DNA of 46,891 nt from an uncultured Saprospiraceae bacterium (GTDB taxonomy: Bacteria > Bacteroidota > Bacteroidia > Chitinophagales > Saprospiraceae): the NCBI GenBank assembly GCA_938003955.1, contig CALKXE010000180.1, forward strand, positions 1-46,891. Reading direction: 5' to 3'. This document shows, piece after piece, positions 24,672 through 39,600 of the stretch (its first letter is position 1; each line of letters begins with the position of its first letter). The notes under the pieces are model-generated. The model was not told where the DNA came from. It searched no databases and saw nothing but the letters and a program-made list of their open reading frames with translations. A program made the position numbers and the translations under genes.

Positions 24672-27600
24672 ATGAAGTTCTTTGTTTCTTTGATCACACT
24701 ATTTAATAGACTACAATTTAGAAATTTGTTGTACTCGAATAATAAGTTTACAAAACTTCTTTTTTCATCGCTATTGATGATTTTTAGTATGTCGCTAAAT
24801 GCACAATACAGTATTACATATACTGATATAATGGGTGATCCTATTAAAGCTAGTGATATAAATATTTGTCAAAGTGGTGATTCTCTGAATTCAGTTAGGA
24901 TCATAGTAATTGACGGTACAGCAGATGATGCTAAAGTGACAATAACAATGCCGCCCGGAGTTTTGTATGCACCTGGAACCGTCATGCTTGATGGTCAGAT
25001 GGGAGGACTAAGCATAGCAGAAGGTACAATTTCTGACTTAAGCAATCCTGAATTTATTATCAGCCCAGCAGATTTGAATGGAGGAAATTATATACAATTT
25101 TCTTGGGGGAGAGAAGCCGATTGTAATGCAGTAGTTCACTTGATGGCTGGAGGAACGTTTAAAGATGTGGTTACGGTAGAGAGTCAGGCGACATCTGTCA
25201 CTGTTTCTGATACAGACCCTAATCTAAATACATACGATGTTCTAGTAGCCTCCTTAAGTCTTGCAGGGGAAGGACCAATATCTGCAAATTTGGGAGATAA
25301 TGTATGTAGAGATTTAACTATAACGAATGGAGGAATGGGTTATTTAGATGAGTTCTCTTTTTTCATAGTAGATGGTACAGGAACAGAAACTACCTCTTTA
25401 ATGACACCAGGGGGAATTGTTCTTTTACCTAGTGCTACAAATCTTGATACGCTTTTTTATACAATAGATGCCTCAGTCATATCTGAGTTTAATACCAATA
25501 GCGAAATGATGCTATTTGAAAATGGTGAACAGATTTTTCTCGAAAGATGCTACGATGTTATTACTTGTGATAATGATTCGTACTATGGGATTTCATGGGG
25601 ATGTAATGGTGAATCATGTTCTGAGCCGTCTATATTAATGCAGCAGACTAATATTAATAACTTAGTCCCTAATGTTTCTCTTGGTTTTGCTCCTGGGACA
25701 TTTGATGATGGTTATTGCTTCGATGGATCAGATGATTCTAATAGTGCAGGTGTTATGCAAACTTTTGAAATGTGTAATACAGGTGGAGGTGCAGCTACTG
25801 AACTTTCTTTTAGAATGTACAATAATACTCCAGGTTCCGGAACTGGTCAGAATTACTTTACTGATGCTGCTGGACAAATTAGGGATGCTTTAGGAAATTT
25901 AATAGGTGCGACAAGTACAGTAGTACCAGGTGGATCATATAGAGGAACAGCTTGTGCTACGGTTACAGGAGCAGCCTATGTTGATCATACCTTAGATGGT
26001 ATAATACTCCCTGCAGGTGAATGTGTAACTATAGAAATTCCAACATTTGCTAGCAATCTCGATGAGTCTTGTGGTACCTGTGGAGGGAGTATTGCTTGGC
26101 TTTATTTTAATGAAAGTCATAATTATAAAGACCAATGTGGAATCAATAGTTACGGGACGACTAGAAAACAACTTTACTATGGTGGTCGATTGATCACGAG
26201 GTATGCAATGACGATGCCTACTGATATGAGAGATTGTGATGAATTTGATTTAGAGGTCAATTACAATTTATGGTATGGAGATATACGTAATAATATTAAT
26301 GGGGCAGGTAGCGGAGGTCCCGGATCTATTTTTATGAAAATGGATTTGACAGGTACAGGATTAATATACACTGGAAATGGAACTGAATCTTTTAGGGGGA
26401 CTAATAATATAGAAGTAACTCAAGTTGGAAATGTACTGTGTTTTAACATGGAAGACATTTCTCAAGGTTCAGGAAGTTTAAATATTCCCTTTAAAGCTAC
26501 TTGTGACGAAGGAGGAGGTTCAAAGTCGGTTAGCATGTGGCATGAGGCTACATGGGATGATGATAATTGTAGTGGACTAAGACACTATGGATGTTCATCC
26601 AAGTCTTTCCAAATGCACTGTCCGGATCCTTGTCCTGAGGGAGGAGCAACACCTAGGTTTTTTACCCTTGAGCGAATAAGTTTAGGTCAGGCAGATGTAG
26701 ATAATAATGGGGTTCCGGATGGTACTGGTACCGCTGACCCTAGTGATGTAAATTTACATCGAGCTTCTAACTGTGATACTATACAGGGTACTTGGGAGAT
26801 ATATGTTAACCCTAATGTAGAGCCGACCGATCCTAATAATGGAAATCCATTTAATCATGTTTATGTAGAGTTTGACTTATTTACTAGAAACGGGAATTGT
26901 AATACCAATCCATATACTCGATTATTCGAACCTCTACCAGATGCGGAGATTACCATATTCCCAGCTGGCGGCGGAGCACCTATAAACTGTATAGTGACAG
27001 CTACGATTGAGACAGGAGACATTGCCAAGTATGATCTAACTGGCTGTGCTGGAAAAACCACATGGGAAGGTGGAGACTCTATAGTAGTTAAAGCAAAATA
27101 TAGAGTAAACGGAGATATAGAACGTTCTGGGTTTACTGCGTATGTCGCAGATAATGAAGTGTATAGTAGTTATATACCTAATCCAGTAGGAGACAATCCG
27201 AGTGTTGAAAATAAATATACCTGTGATAGTTATAATGATTATATGGATGTGTTACATCACTACCATTCACCTTGGACACCTAATCCACAATCTATTAATG
27301 GTTGTACAGGGACTTTAGTATATAGTCAACGATATTATATAAATACGCAAACTGGGGATATTTGGTACCCCAATGAGTATAGACCATTTACTTATTTAGA
27401 CGAGTGGATAGTCCAGATTCCTGAAGCGTATCAGTATCGTCCAGGTTCCATAAGATTTGCGGGTCAGGTGGTTCCTGATTCTGATATAGTGCAAAGTGGA
27501 GATTTTATTACCATAACAAACCTAGGACAATTTTTTGATGTAAATGGAGGACCGATTCAGGTCAGTGATGAATCATGGAGCTATAGTTTAACATTACAAG

Positions 27601-30600
27601 TAGATCCATCATGTGATGCAATGCCAGGTTCATTCAGTACTAGGCACACAGCTAATGTTGTTGGTGTTGGATGTTTTGCACCTAATGAGACTCATCCCAC
27701 CGCGAATTGTACTACCGATCCATATTATTCAGGTTTCGCTAGCGTTTTATATAATGCCCCACAACCATTTATTACAGGTGGAGGTGAGGTGCAATATACA
27801 GAAGGTAGAGTATGTTGGGATGTGATTTTAAATAATGGGAGTAACAGTGTAGATGCACCCTTCTCTTGGTTTAGGTTAACCAGTATCGATGGTGTTTTAA
27901 ATAATTATTCTGTTAGCCAAGGCGGAGTTGATATTCCGGTTAATGCCAATGGGTATTTCGAACTAGGTGATAATGATGCAACTGCATCATCAACATATGA
28001 AGTGTGTGCTGATGCGAGTGCTTGTGATAGAGGTGGAATAGAAGTAGAAGCGGGATTCGGGTGTTCTGATTATCCAGAACAAGGAATAGACGTGCCATGT
28101 GCTCAATTAGATACATTATATGCTTTGCCTTTACAATCAGAGGTGCAACTAGCAGTTAATAAAGAGCCTGGGGTAAGAATGGATCTATGTACTGAGCAAG
28201 ACGTAGAGCTTATATTGACGAGTGCACAGTCAGCATTTTTAGATAATCCATTACTGGATATCGTTTTGCCTGTGGGTGCATTTATTACTGGGGATATTGA
28301 AGTAGAATATCCTTCAGGAAGTGGTGATTGGCAGGTAGCAAGTACCACTATGATGGGTACTACCTTTAGAATTGATATAGAAGGTCATACTGCTGTCGGT
28401 TCTGGGGGGATTTCAGGTACAGTAGATGCACTAACACCACAAGATAGGGAAGCTGTTGTGAGATTTAAAATGATAACAGATTGTGATTTTGTATCTGGTG
28501 CTGGTTTAATATTTCAGGCATTTGGGAATCGACCATGTGGTGATCCTGCTATAAATAATGGTGTTAGAGCTCGTACTTCGGATTTATTCGTTGAAGGAGC
28601 ACAAGAACCATATGCTTCGGATGTTAAGGTGGAAATGGAAGGTGATCCAGAGCTTCAAGGTTGCTCTGGGAGTTTAGTCGAAGTTGATATAATGTTTGTT
28701 CCATTATTGGCAAATATGACTTCTGCTGATGATACAATAAAAGTAACTTTGGATGAAGGGGTAGAATATGTACCTGGCTCTTTTATGTGTTGCAGCCCTG
28801 GAATGTGTGTAAGTACTCCAATGGAAAGTACTAATGTAAACAATCAGACAGTACTTGAATTTATGGTTCCTGTTTTAGATATAACTATGGGTGCGACGAT
28901 GTCTACATGTTTTACTTATGAGATTCGTAACAGTAGTGATGTAGAATGTGATGCAATAAAAGGAATGATGGTTGAGGCTATTGCAAATGTATCTGGAGTA
29001 AGTTGTCCGACGGAGCCTACCGGTGTATGTCCAAATCTAAAAGTGATCACTGGACAATCTGTCATAGATTTCACAACAGAAAAAATTAAATTAAGTACAT
29101 CAAATCCAGATTTTGTTTGTAACACAAACGGGAGTATTGACTACAGTATAAATATAACTATAGACAGTTTAGGTCTTATGGCAGGTGAAAGCTTGAGTGT
29201 AGATTTTTACTGTGGAAATGGAACATTTATTGAAACGATAATGATTGATGGCCCGATTGCGGCTGGAACAACGACTCCAGTGATGGGAAGTGTTAGTATG
29301 GGAATCTGTGATCCAACAGGAGGGATAACAATTTCAGTTGGTAATCCTAACGAAGATGGAGCAAATCAATGTATATGTGATGGTGTAACCGTAATGAGTG
29401 GACCAATAGAATGTCCAATGTTAAATATAGATAAAAGCTTTGTATCAGCGACCTTAACAGGTGATGGCTGTTACGATGTATTATATAATATAGTTGTCAC
29501 TAATACTGGCGGAGCAGGCGGAGAATATGATCTATACGATCTTCCAAATTTCGACGATGATATAGTGATACAAAGTGCAAGTTATACAAGTGACGTAGTA
29601 GGGAATACTGGCGGAGCTTTAGCAGGTGTAGGTCCATGGTTATTAGGTGATGATATCGCCATAGTTATGGGTGGGACAGATAATTATACTTTAACAGTTG
29701 CAGTATGCATGGACTTAGAAGATGCGAATAGCACTGGAGATGAAATGTATAATTCATGTGAAGATGGGATACCAGGAAATCCAGCAATGGGAGAAGGCTT
29801 ATATAATTTAGCTTATCTAGATATTGATGAGGATGAAATGAGTGATTTGGAAGCGGAGGCATGTGGCGACCTTCCATATTTAGTACATACAAAGAGTATA
29901 AGTACTCGAGTTCAAACAGGTGCGACAACTTGGGACGTAACCTATACAATCGTAGTTGAAAACTTGGGGGGAGCAGTAGGTAGTTATACTTTGACGGATA
30001 TGCCAATGTTCGATTCTGATATCATAATACTTAGTGCAGAATATAGCACTAATGCTTTAAGTAATACAGGGAATCCTGGTCCAGCTGCTCTAACAGGCTC
30101 TGGTCCTTGGACTTTATCCAATGCTCAGGCTATTAATGAAGGCGGAGTTCAGACTTATACTTTAGTGGTAAGTGTTGAGATGGATTTAAATTCTGGAACG
30201 AGTCCAGGAGATGAATCTTATACAGCATGTGGTGCAGGGGGTACAAATCCTGGAGTCGCAGGAGAAGGATTATATAACTTAAGTAGCCTTGACGAAAATA
30301 ATGATGGTACAGCGGAAGAAACAGATGATGCATGTGCGGACTTGCCACATATTTACCATTCTAAAACACTTGTTGGTGAACCAGTAAGTTTAGGTGGTAA
30401 TGCTTATCAAGTGACTTTCCAAATTGAAGTATGTAATGATGGAGGAGCGTTAGGGTCTTATTCGTTGAAAGATGAGCCAATGTTTGAAGATGACATCGTA
30501 ATCACTGATGCCATATATTCATCTACAATTCCAACGAGTGGTCTTTTATTACCCTTATCACCTCCAGTTGGAGGATGGACTTTGACTAACAATGTAAATT

Positions 30601-33600
30601 TAGCGGCAGGAAGTTGTCATACATTTACAGTAGTTCTAGATGTAGAGATGGATTTAAGTGGCGGAACAGGAAATAACAGTTATGTCGCTTGTGGAACAGG
30701 AGGAATGACACCTGGACAAGCGGGAGAGGGTTTATTCAACCAGAGTACAATTGATGTAAATAATGATGGGATTGTAGATGAGGTTGATGAAGCATGTGGT
30801 GATTTACCTATTCCTGCATTAACTTGTATCACAGTTGTAACTCAGAATGTATTATGTAACGGATTGGCAACAGGCTCCGCAATAGCAGGTGGAATGGGAG
30901 GAGTTCCTCCTTATATGTATGCTTGGAGTGGAGGTGCAGGAAGCAATGCAATGGCAACTGGATTGATGGCAGGAGTATATCAAGTTACCATTACAGACAA
31001 TGCAAGTGAGACAGTAGTCTGTGATGTAGAAATAACGCAACCTACGGCACTTGCATGCAATATTGTAAATGTAAAAGATGTAAGTTGTAACGCAGCTGAT
31101 GATGGTGCGGCGACAGTAAATGTTACAGGAGGAGTATTGCCTTACAGTTATGTTTGGGCTAATGCAGAAACAGGAAATCAAGCATTTATGTTAGATGGTG
31201 GTACGCAGACAGTGACCGTAACAGATGCTAATATGTGTACAGTAGTATGTAGCGTAGATATAGTTGAACCGAGTGTATTATCATGTTCAGCCTCAGGCAC
31301 GGACTTAATGTGTTTTGAGGATGCAAGCGGTTCGGTTAATATTACACCTTCAGGTGGAACTACACCCTATGAATATAGCTTAAGTGGTGGTGCATGGCAA
31401 TCTGGTGGCAGTTATACTGGTTTAGATGCGGGCAGTCATACTGTAAGTATTAGAGATGCCAATGGATGCTACAGTTCATGTTCGGTAACCTTAACGGAGC
31501 CTTCGGAATTAACATGTTCTACTATGGCAATAGGCCCAGCGACTTGTGGACAAGATAATGGAAGTGCAACAGTAACTGGAGCAGGAGGTGATGGATCATA
31601 TAGCTATCTATGGGATAATGGTTCTACGAGTGCTTCTCCAAATGATTTGAATGGCGGTTTACATAATGTAACTGTTACAGATGGCAGTGGATGTAGTAAT
31701 GTTTGTAGTGTTACTATAGCAACCACAACAGGATTAAGTTGTGAGATAATAAACGTTCAAAATATAGAATGTAATGGTTTAACGAATGGAGCAGCCACGG
31801 TTCAAGGTATTGGAGGAACAGCTCCATATACTTATTTGTGGAGTGATCTTAGTACTGATGCTACATTAGATAATGTCGGTGCAGGAATGTATTCAGTAAT
31901 TGTTGAAGATGCTACTGGTTGCACAAGTTCTTGCTTTGTAGAGATTACGGAACCTGCAGCATTATCATGTACAATAACTATGGATGATTCAGTTAGTTGT
32001 AACGGCGGTTCTGATGGACAAGCTACAGTTACAGCGGTAGGTGGAACTGAATTTGGAAATGCTACTTTTGATTATACATACCTATGGGATAATGCTGAAA
32101 CAACACAAACAGCTGTTGGATTAACGGCTGGAAACCATAGTGTCGTAGTAACAGATGAAAACGGATGTACGACTAGTTGCATGGTAGCAATAACGGAGCC
32201 TTTGGCACTAAGTTGTTCAACTGCAAAAACAGACGTAAGTTGTAATGGAGGAAGTGATGGTACAATAACAGTGACCGTTGCTGGTGGTACTTCGACTTAT
32301 GAGTACAATGTAAATGGAGGTCCTTGGCAATCTGGCAGTGCATTTAATATGCAGTCAGCCGGAAATCATACCATCAATGTAAGAGATATGAATGGTTGTA
32401 CAAGTTCATGTAGCGTTAGTATTGTAGAGCCGGTGGCTTTAGAATGTACAACAACATGGATCAATGATGCGACTTGCGGCAATGATAATGGTGCAGCCTT
32501 AGTTACTGGATCAGGTGGAACAGCACCATACACATACGAATGGGATAACGGATCTACTACAATGATGGTAAATAATCTGAATGGAGGTTTACATGTTGTT
32601 ACTGTTACAGATTCAAATGATTGTGAAACAACGTGTGATGTACAGATCAATATTCCAAGTGGGTTATCTTGTGATGTTATTGGAAGTGATGTAGAATGTA
32701 ATGGAGGTAATGATGGAAGTGCAATAGTTGTCGTAACTGGTACTACCAGTCCATATACTTATGTATGGAGTAACTTACAGACTACTCAAAGCATCTCAAC
32801 ATTAATTGCAGGAGTATATGTAGTAACAGTAACCGATATTTTCGGCTGTGAGACCAATTGTCAAATAGAAATAACAGAACCTAATGCGCTGATGTGTGCT
32901 ACAGGAGTAGAACAAAATGTTAGCTGTAATGGTGGCAATGATGGTTCAGCTCAGGTTTCAGCAACAGGAGGTACGGCCATTACAAATGGTTCTGCTCCAT
33001 ATATCGTATTATGGGATAATGGAGAGACAGCATTTACAGCAATAAATTTAGATGCAGGAAACCATACGGTAACTATTACTGATGCCAATAATTGTACAAC
33101 AACTTGTCAAGTAAACATTACACAACCTAATGCGGTAGAATGTTCTACAAGTTCTACAAATCTGATTTGTAATGATGATAACAGTGGTACGATTACAGTT
33201 ATGCCTACTGGCGGAACAAGTACATATGAATATAGTTTGGATGAAGGTCCTTACCAAATGAGTAACTATTTTGAGGGGCTTAACGCCGGAAGTTATCAAG
33301 TCCAAGTGAAAGATGAAAATGGATGTATTTCAACATGCTCAGCCGTTTTGACAGAGCCAGTTGTATTAAGTTGCACAGCGGTTGAAGATAGTCCAGCAAC
33401 ATGCGGAGATGATAATGGTATTGCCACTGTGGAAGCAGCGGGAGGAACAGTTGTATATACATATTTATGGGATAATGGAGAAACAACAGCAACAGCAATA
33501 GCTCTCTCTCCTGGAACTCATACGGTAACGGTAAAAGATGCTAATAACTGTGAAACTGAATGTACGGTGTTGATTTCAACACCTAGTGAATTAGCATGTG

Positions 33601-36600
33601 CAATTAATGATGTTACCAACATTACTTGTTTTGGTGATGATGATGGGGCAGCAAAGGTAGCCGCTTTTGGTGGATCTGGTCCATATGCATACTTGTGGAG
33701 TAATGGAGAGACAACAGCATCGGCACTAGCATTAGAACCAGGCACTAATACAGTAATTGTAACTGATAATGATGGGTGTGAAACTACCTGTTTAGTGGAG
33801 ATCACAGAGCCAGAATTATTGACATGTTCAGTAATAAATGATGGCAATGTAAGTTGTAATGGATTAAGTGATGGATCTGCAACAGTTACAGCTAACGGAG
33901 GAACAGAGAACAGTAATTCAACAAGTTTATACACTTACGCTTGGGACAATGGAGAGACAACTCAAACGGCGATCGGTTTATCAGCGGGCACACATTCAGT
34001 TGTCGTTACGGATGATAATGGCTGTATGACGAGTTGTAGTGTATTGATCACAGAGCCAGTCGTTTTAAGTTGTACCTTATCTAAGATGGACTTAGAATGT
34101 TTCGGAGATAACAGCGGTGTGATTACTGCTTCAGGAGCGGGAGGTACACTACCATATGTATATAGTTTAGATGGTGGATCATATAAACCGGGAGCATTGT
34201 TTACAGATGTACAAGCCGGTGCTCATATTGTATCGACAAGAGACGCGAATGGTTGTTTGACTACATGTATGATAAGTTTAACAGAACCAATATTATTAAC
34301 ATGTACAACAGTAGAGGATCACGAAGCAGTCTGTGGTATAGATAATGGAGCTGCGACAGTAACTGCAAATGGCGGAACCGGAGCATATTCTTATCTATGG
34401 GATAACGGAGAAACGACATCCAGTGCAATTGCCTTAAGTGGAGGTGATCATAATGTCACGGTTACTGATGCTAACGATTGCGAAACGGTTTGCATGGTTA
34501 CTATTGGTTTGCCAAATGAGTTGACCTGCTTAATATCTAATGATGGAAATGTAAGTTGTAATGGAGGAAATGACGGAGCTGCAAGTGTAATTGGACAAGA
34601 AGGTGTTCCTGCTTATACCTATTTGTGGAGTACAGGAGCTACAAGTTCAATGGTTACTGGCTTGACTGCTGGGGTGTACAATGTTACAGTTAGTGATAGT
34701 GATGGATGTGAGAGTGTATGTTTAGTGGAGATCACAGAACCAGAATTATTGACATGCTCAGTAAGAAATGATGGAAATGTAAGTTGTAATGGATTGAGTG
34801 ATGGATCTGCAACAGTAAATGCTGTCGGAGGAACACCAAATGATAACGCGACAAATATTTATAGCTACCTATGGGACAATGGAGAGACAACTCAAACGGC
34901 GATCGGCTTATCAGCGGGTACCCATTCAGTAGTTGTTACCGATGATAATGGTTGTATGACGAGTTGCGATGTAGTGATTTTGGAACCAGTTGTTTTAAGC
35001 TGTACTTTATCTAAAATGGACTTGGTTTGTAACGGAGATAACAGTGGTGCGATTACGGCTTCAGGAGCAGGTGGTACGCTACCATATGCTTATAGTTTAG
35101 ATGGTGGATCATATCAACCGGGAGCATTGTTTACAGATGTACAAGCCGGTGCTCATATTGTATCGACAAGAGACGCAAATGGCTGTTTGACGACATGTAT
35201 GATAAGTTTAATAGAGCCAATATTATTAACGTGTACAACAGTAGAGGATCACGAAGCGGTCTGTGGCATAGACAATGGAGCTGCGACAGTAACTGCAAAT
35301 GGTGGAACTGAAGCATATTCTTATATATGGGATAATGGAGAAACGACATCCAGTGCAATTGCCTTAAGTGGAGGTGATCACAATGTTACAGTTACAGATG
35401 CTAACGGCTGCGAAACGGTCTGCATGGTTACTATAGGTTTACCAAATGAGTTAACCTGCCTAATATCGAATGATGGCAATGTAAGTTGTAATGGAGGAAA
35501 TGACGGGGCAGCAAGTGTAATCGGACAGCAAGGTGTTCCAGGATATAGCTATCAATGGAGTACAGGTACAAATACTCCGAATGTTTCTGGTTTGACCGCT
35601 GGTACATATTATGTTACAGTTAGCGATAGTGATGGATGTGAGAGTGTTTGTCTTGTGGAAATTACAGAGCCTGAATTATTAACTTGTTCAGTGTTAAATG
35701 AGAGTCAAGTAAGTTGTAATGGATTGAGTGATGGATCAGCAACAGTAAACGCTGTTGGCGGAACACCAAATAACAACGCTACAAATATATATACATATTT
35801 ATGGGACAATGGAGAAACAACACAAACTGCAATAGCTTTATCAGCGGGGACACATACTGTAGTCGTTACGGATGATAATGACTGTTCAACAAGTTGTGCT
35901 GTAAACGTGATGGAACCAGCAGTTTTATCTTGTTCAATAGATGCAATAAATGTTGATTGTTCTACTTCTACAGAAGGTTTAATTCTGGTAATGGGTAGCG
36001 GAGGTACACAGCCATACCAATACAGTTTAAATGGAAGTGCATTCCAGATAGGCAATTCATTCGGATCATTAACTGCAGGAATTTATACAATTAGTACAAA
36101 AGATAGCAACGGTTGTTCTACGGAATGTTCAGTTACGATCATAAACGAGAATTGTTATTTTGACTTAGCTTTAGTTAAGACTTTAGGAAGCAGTAGTACG
36201 ACACCGATTGTGCCTGGAAGTACAGTAACGTTCAACTTGGAAGTATTTAACCAAGGAACCTTAGATGCGTACAACGTACAGGTAAACGATTACATTCCAA
36301 CAGGCTTGACTTTGACAGATATAGAATGGACAGCAACAGCAGGAGTGGCGACATTAAATAATGAGATTGCTACAATAGCTATAGGGGAGAGCGAAATAGT
36401 AACGATTACGTTTACAGTAGATGCGGACTTTATGGGTACGAGTATTGTGAACGATTCAGAGATTGCGAGTGCAGAAGATGTAGACGGAAACACACCAATG
36501 GATGAAGATAGTGTGCCAGGCGATAATGAAGATCCGAATGATCCGAACAATGATGATACAGATGCTACAGATGGCAGTGATGATCAGGATCCAGAAGAAA

Positions 36601-39600
36601 TAGAAATAACACAAACATTTGATTTAGTCTTAACTAAGGAGATCAATATGACAGCTACACCTCCACCATACATGCAAGGAAGTACGGTGCAGTTTACGAT
36701 TACAATATACAATCAAGGAACACTAGATGCTTACGATGTAGATGTTGCAGACTATAATCCGACAGGGTTAGGAGATGTAAGTTTAGTAGGAGTTCAAGCG
36801 GGGATTACAGAGAATGCGGTGAATGACTTCACAGTAGATTATGTAGCTGCTGGAGAAAGTGTAAGTTTCGAAGTAGAAGCGGTAATAGATGCGAACTTCA
36901 TGGGAGAAAGCTTGATCAATGATGCAGAGATCACAGGAGGTAGTGATACCGATGGAGGAACTGACACGACAGATGAAGACAGTGTGCCAGGTGATAATAG
37001 TACACCGAATGATACAACAAATGACAATGATACGGCTGATGAAGATGGAGGAGATGATCAAGATCCTGCGTTAGTAATGATCGGGCAGATATTTGATTTG
37101 GCGTTGATTAAGACAATGAATTCTGGACTAAGTGATAGTCCGCTTGTGCCAGGAAGTACAGTAGTATTTGATATTACAGTATATAACCAAGGAAGCCTAG
37201 ATGCCTACAATATTAATGTAAATGATTACATCCCAACCGGCTTAAGCTTAGCGGATGGCAGCTGGACTGAGACGACTGGTGTAGCTGATTTGAATACTTT
37301 GATACCGACGATTGCCGCTGGATCGAATGAGACAGTAATGATCACATTCACAGTAGATTTAGATTTCATGGGGACAAGCATTACCAACAATGCAGAGATT
37401 AGTGAAGCGGATGATGATACAGATCCAACAAATGCACCGCCGATTGATGTAGATAGTGCACCAGGCACAGAAGATGGCAGTACAGCAGATCCAAATGATG
37501 ATGACACAACGTCAACGAATGGAAGTGATGATTATGATCCAGTGATGATCACGATCGAACAGACATTTGATTTAGCATTAGTGAAGAGTTTTGGAAGTAG
37601 TAGTACGACACCGATTGTACCAGGAAGTACGGTAACGTTCAACTTAGAAGTATATAACCAAGGAACGTTGGATGCATACAATATACAATTGAATGACTAC
37701 ATCCCAGCTGGTCTAAGTTTAGCGGATACAGACTGGAGTGAAGCATCAGGTGTAGCGACATTAAACAATGAGATACCATTGGTTGAATCAGGAGATAGTG
37801 AAATAGTGACAATCACATTCACAGTAGATTCAGACTTCATGGGTACAAGTATTGTAAACGATTCGGAGATTGCGAGTGCAGAAGATGTAGACGGTAATAC
37901 GCCAATAGATGAAGATAGTGTGCCAGGCGATAATGAAGATCCGAATGATCCAAACAATGATGATACAGATGCTACAGATGGTAGTGATGATCAGGATCCA
38001 GAGGAGATAGAAGTAACACAAACATTTGATTTAGCTTTAACTAAGGAGATCAATATGGCAGCGACTCCTACACCTTATATGCCAGGAAGTACGATACAGT
38101 TTACGATTACAATTTACAATCAAGGAACCTTAGATGCTTACGATGTAGATATTGCAGATTACAATCCAACAGGATTAGGAGATGTAAGTCTAGTAGGAGT
38201 TCAAGCAGGGATTACAGAGAATGCGGTGAATGACTTCACAGTAGATTATGTAGCTGCTGGAGAAAGTGTAAGTTTCGAAGTAGAAGCGGTAATAGATGCG
38301 AATTTCATGGGAGAAAGCTTGATCAATGATGCAGAGATCACAGGCGGTAGTGATACCGAAGGAGGAACGGACACGACAGATGAAGACAGTGTGCCAGGCG
38401 ATAATAGTACACCAAATGATACAGCAAATGACAATGATACGGCTGATGAAGATGGAGGAGATGATCAAGATCCTGCGATAATAGTGATCGGACAGATATT
38501 TGATTTGGCGTTGATTAAGACAATGAATGCTGGACTAAGTGATAGTCCGCTTGTACCAGGCAGTACAGTAGTATTTGATATTACAGTATATAACCAAGGA
38601 AGTTTAGATGCCTTCAATATAAATGTAAATGATTACATCCCAACAGGCTTAAGTTTAGCGGATGGTAATTGGACAGAGACAACTGGAGTAGCTGATTTGA
38701 ATACATTGATACCAACAATTACCGCTGGATCGAATGCGACAGTAATGATCACATTCACAGTAGATTCTGATTTCATGGGTACAAGCATTACCAACAATGC
38801 AGAGATCAGTGAAGCGGATGATGATACAGATCCAACAAATGCACAGCCGATTGATTCAGATAGTGCGCCAGGCACAGAAGACGGAAGTACAGCGGATCCA
38901 AATGATGATGACATAACGTCAACGAATGGAAGTGATGATTATGATCCAGCGATGATCGTGATCGAACAGATATTTGATTTAGCATTAGTGAAGAGTTTTG
39001 GAAGTAGTAGTACGACACCGATTGTACCAGGAAGTACAGTAACGTTCAACTTAGAAGTATATAACCAAGGGACGTTGGATGCATACAATATACAATTGAA
39101 TGATTACATCCCAGCTGGTCTAAGTTTAACAGATACAGATTGGAGTGAAACATCAGGCGTAGCGAGTTTGTTAAATGAAATAATATTTATTGAATCAGGA
39201 GATAGTAAAGTAGTGACGATCACATTTACAGTAGATTCAGATTTCATGGGTACGAGTATTGTGAATGATTCAGAGATTGCGAGTGCAGAAGATGTAGATG
39301 GTAATACACCGATGGATGAAGATAGTGTGCCAGGCGATAATGATGATCCGAATGATCCGAACAATGATGATACAGACGCGACAGATGGTAGTGATGATCA
39401 GGATCCAGAGGAGATAGAAGTAAAACAAACATTTGATTTAGCCTTAACTAAGGAAATTAATATGATAGCGACACCTGCACCTTTTATGCAGGGAAGTACT
39501 ATACAGTTTACGATTACAATACACAATCAAGGAACACTAGATGCATACGATGTAGATGTTGCAGACTATAATCCGACAGGATTAGGCGATGTAAGTTTAG

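Noticed and set aside
30819-36150. Regular repeats considered as a CRISPR array
   Set aside because: Period is about 225-245 bp, units are in frame and translate into SprB domains; no short repeat/spacer structure and no cas genes.
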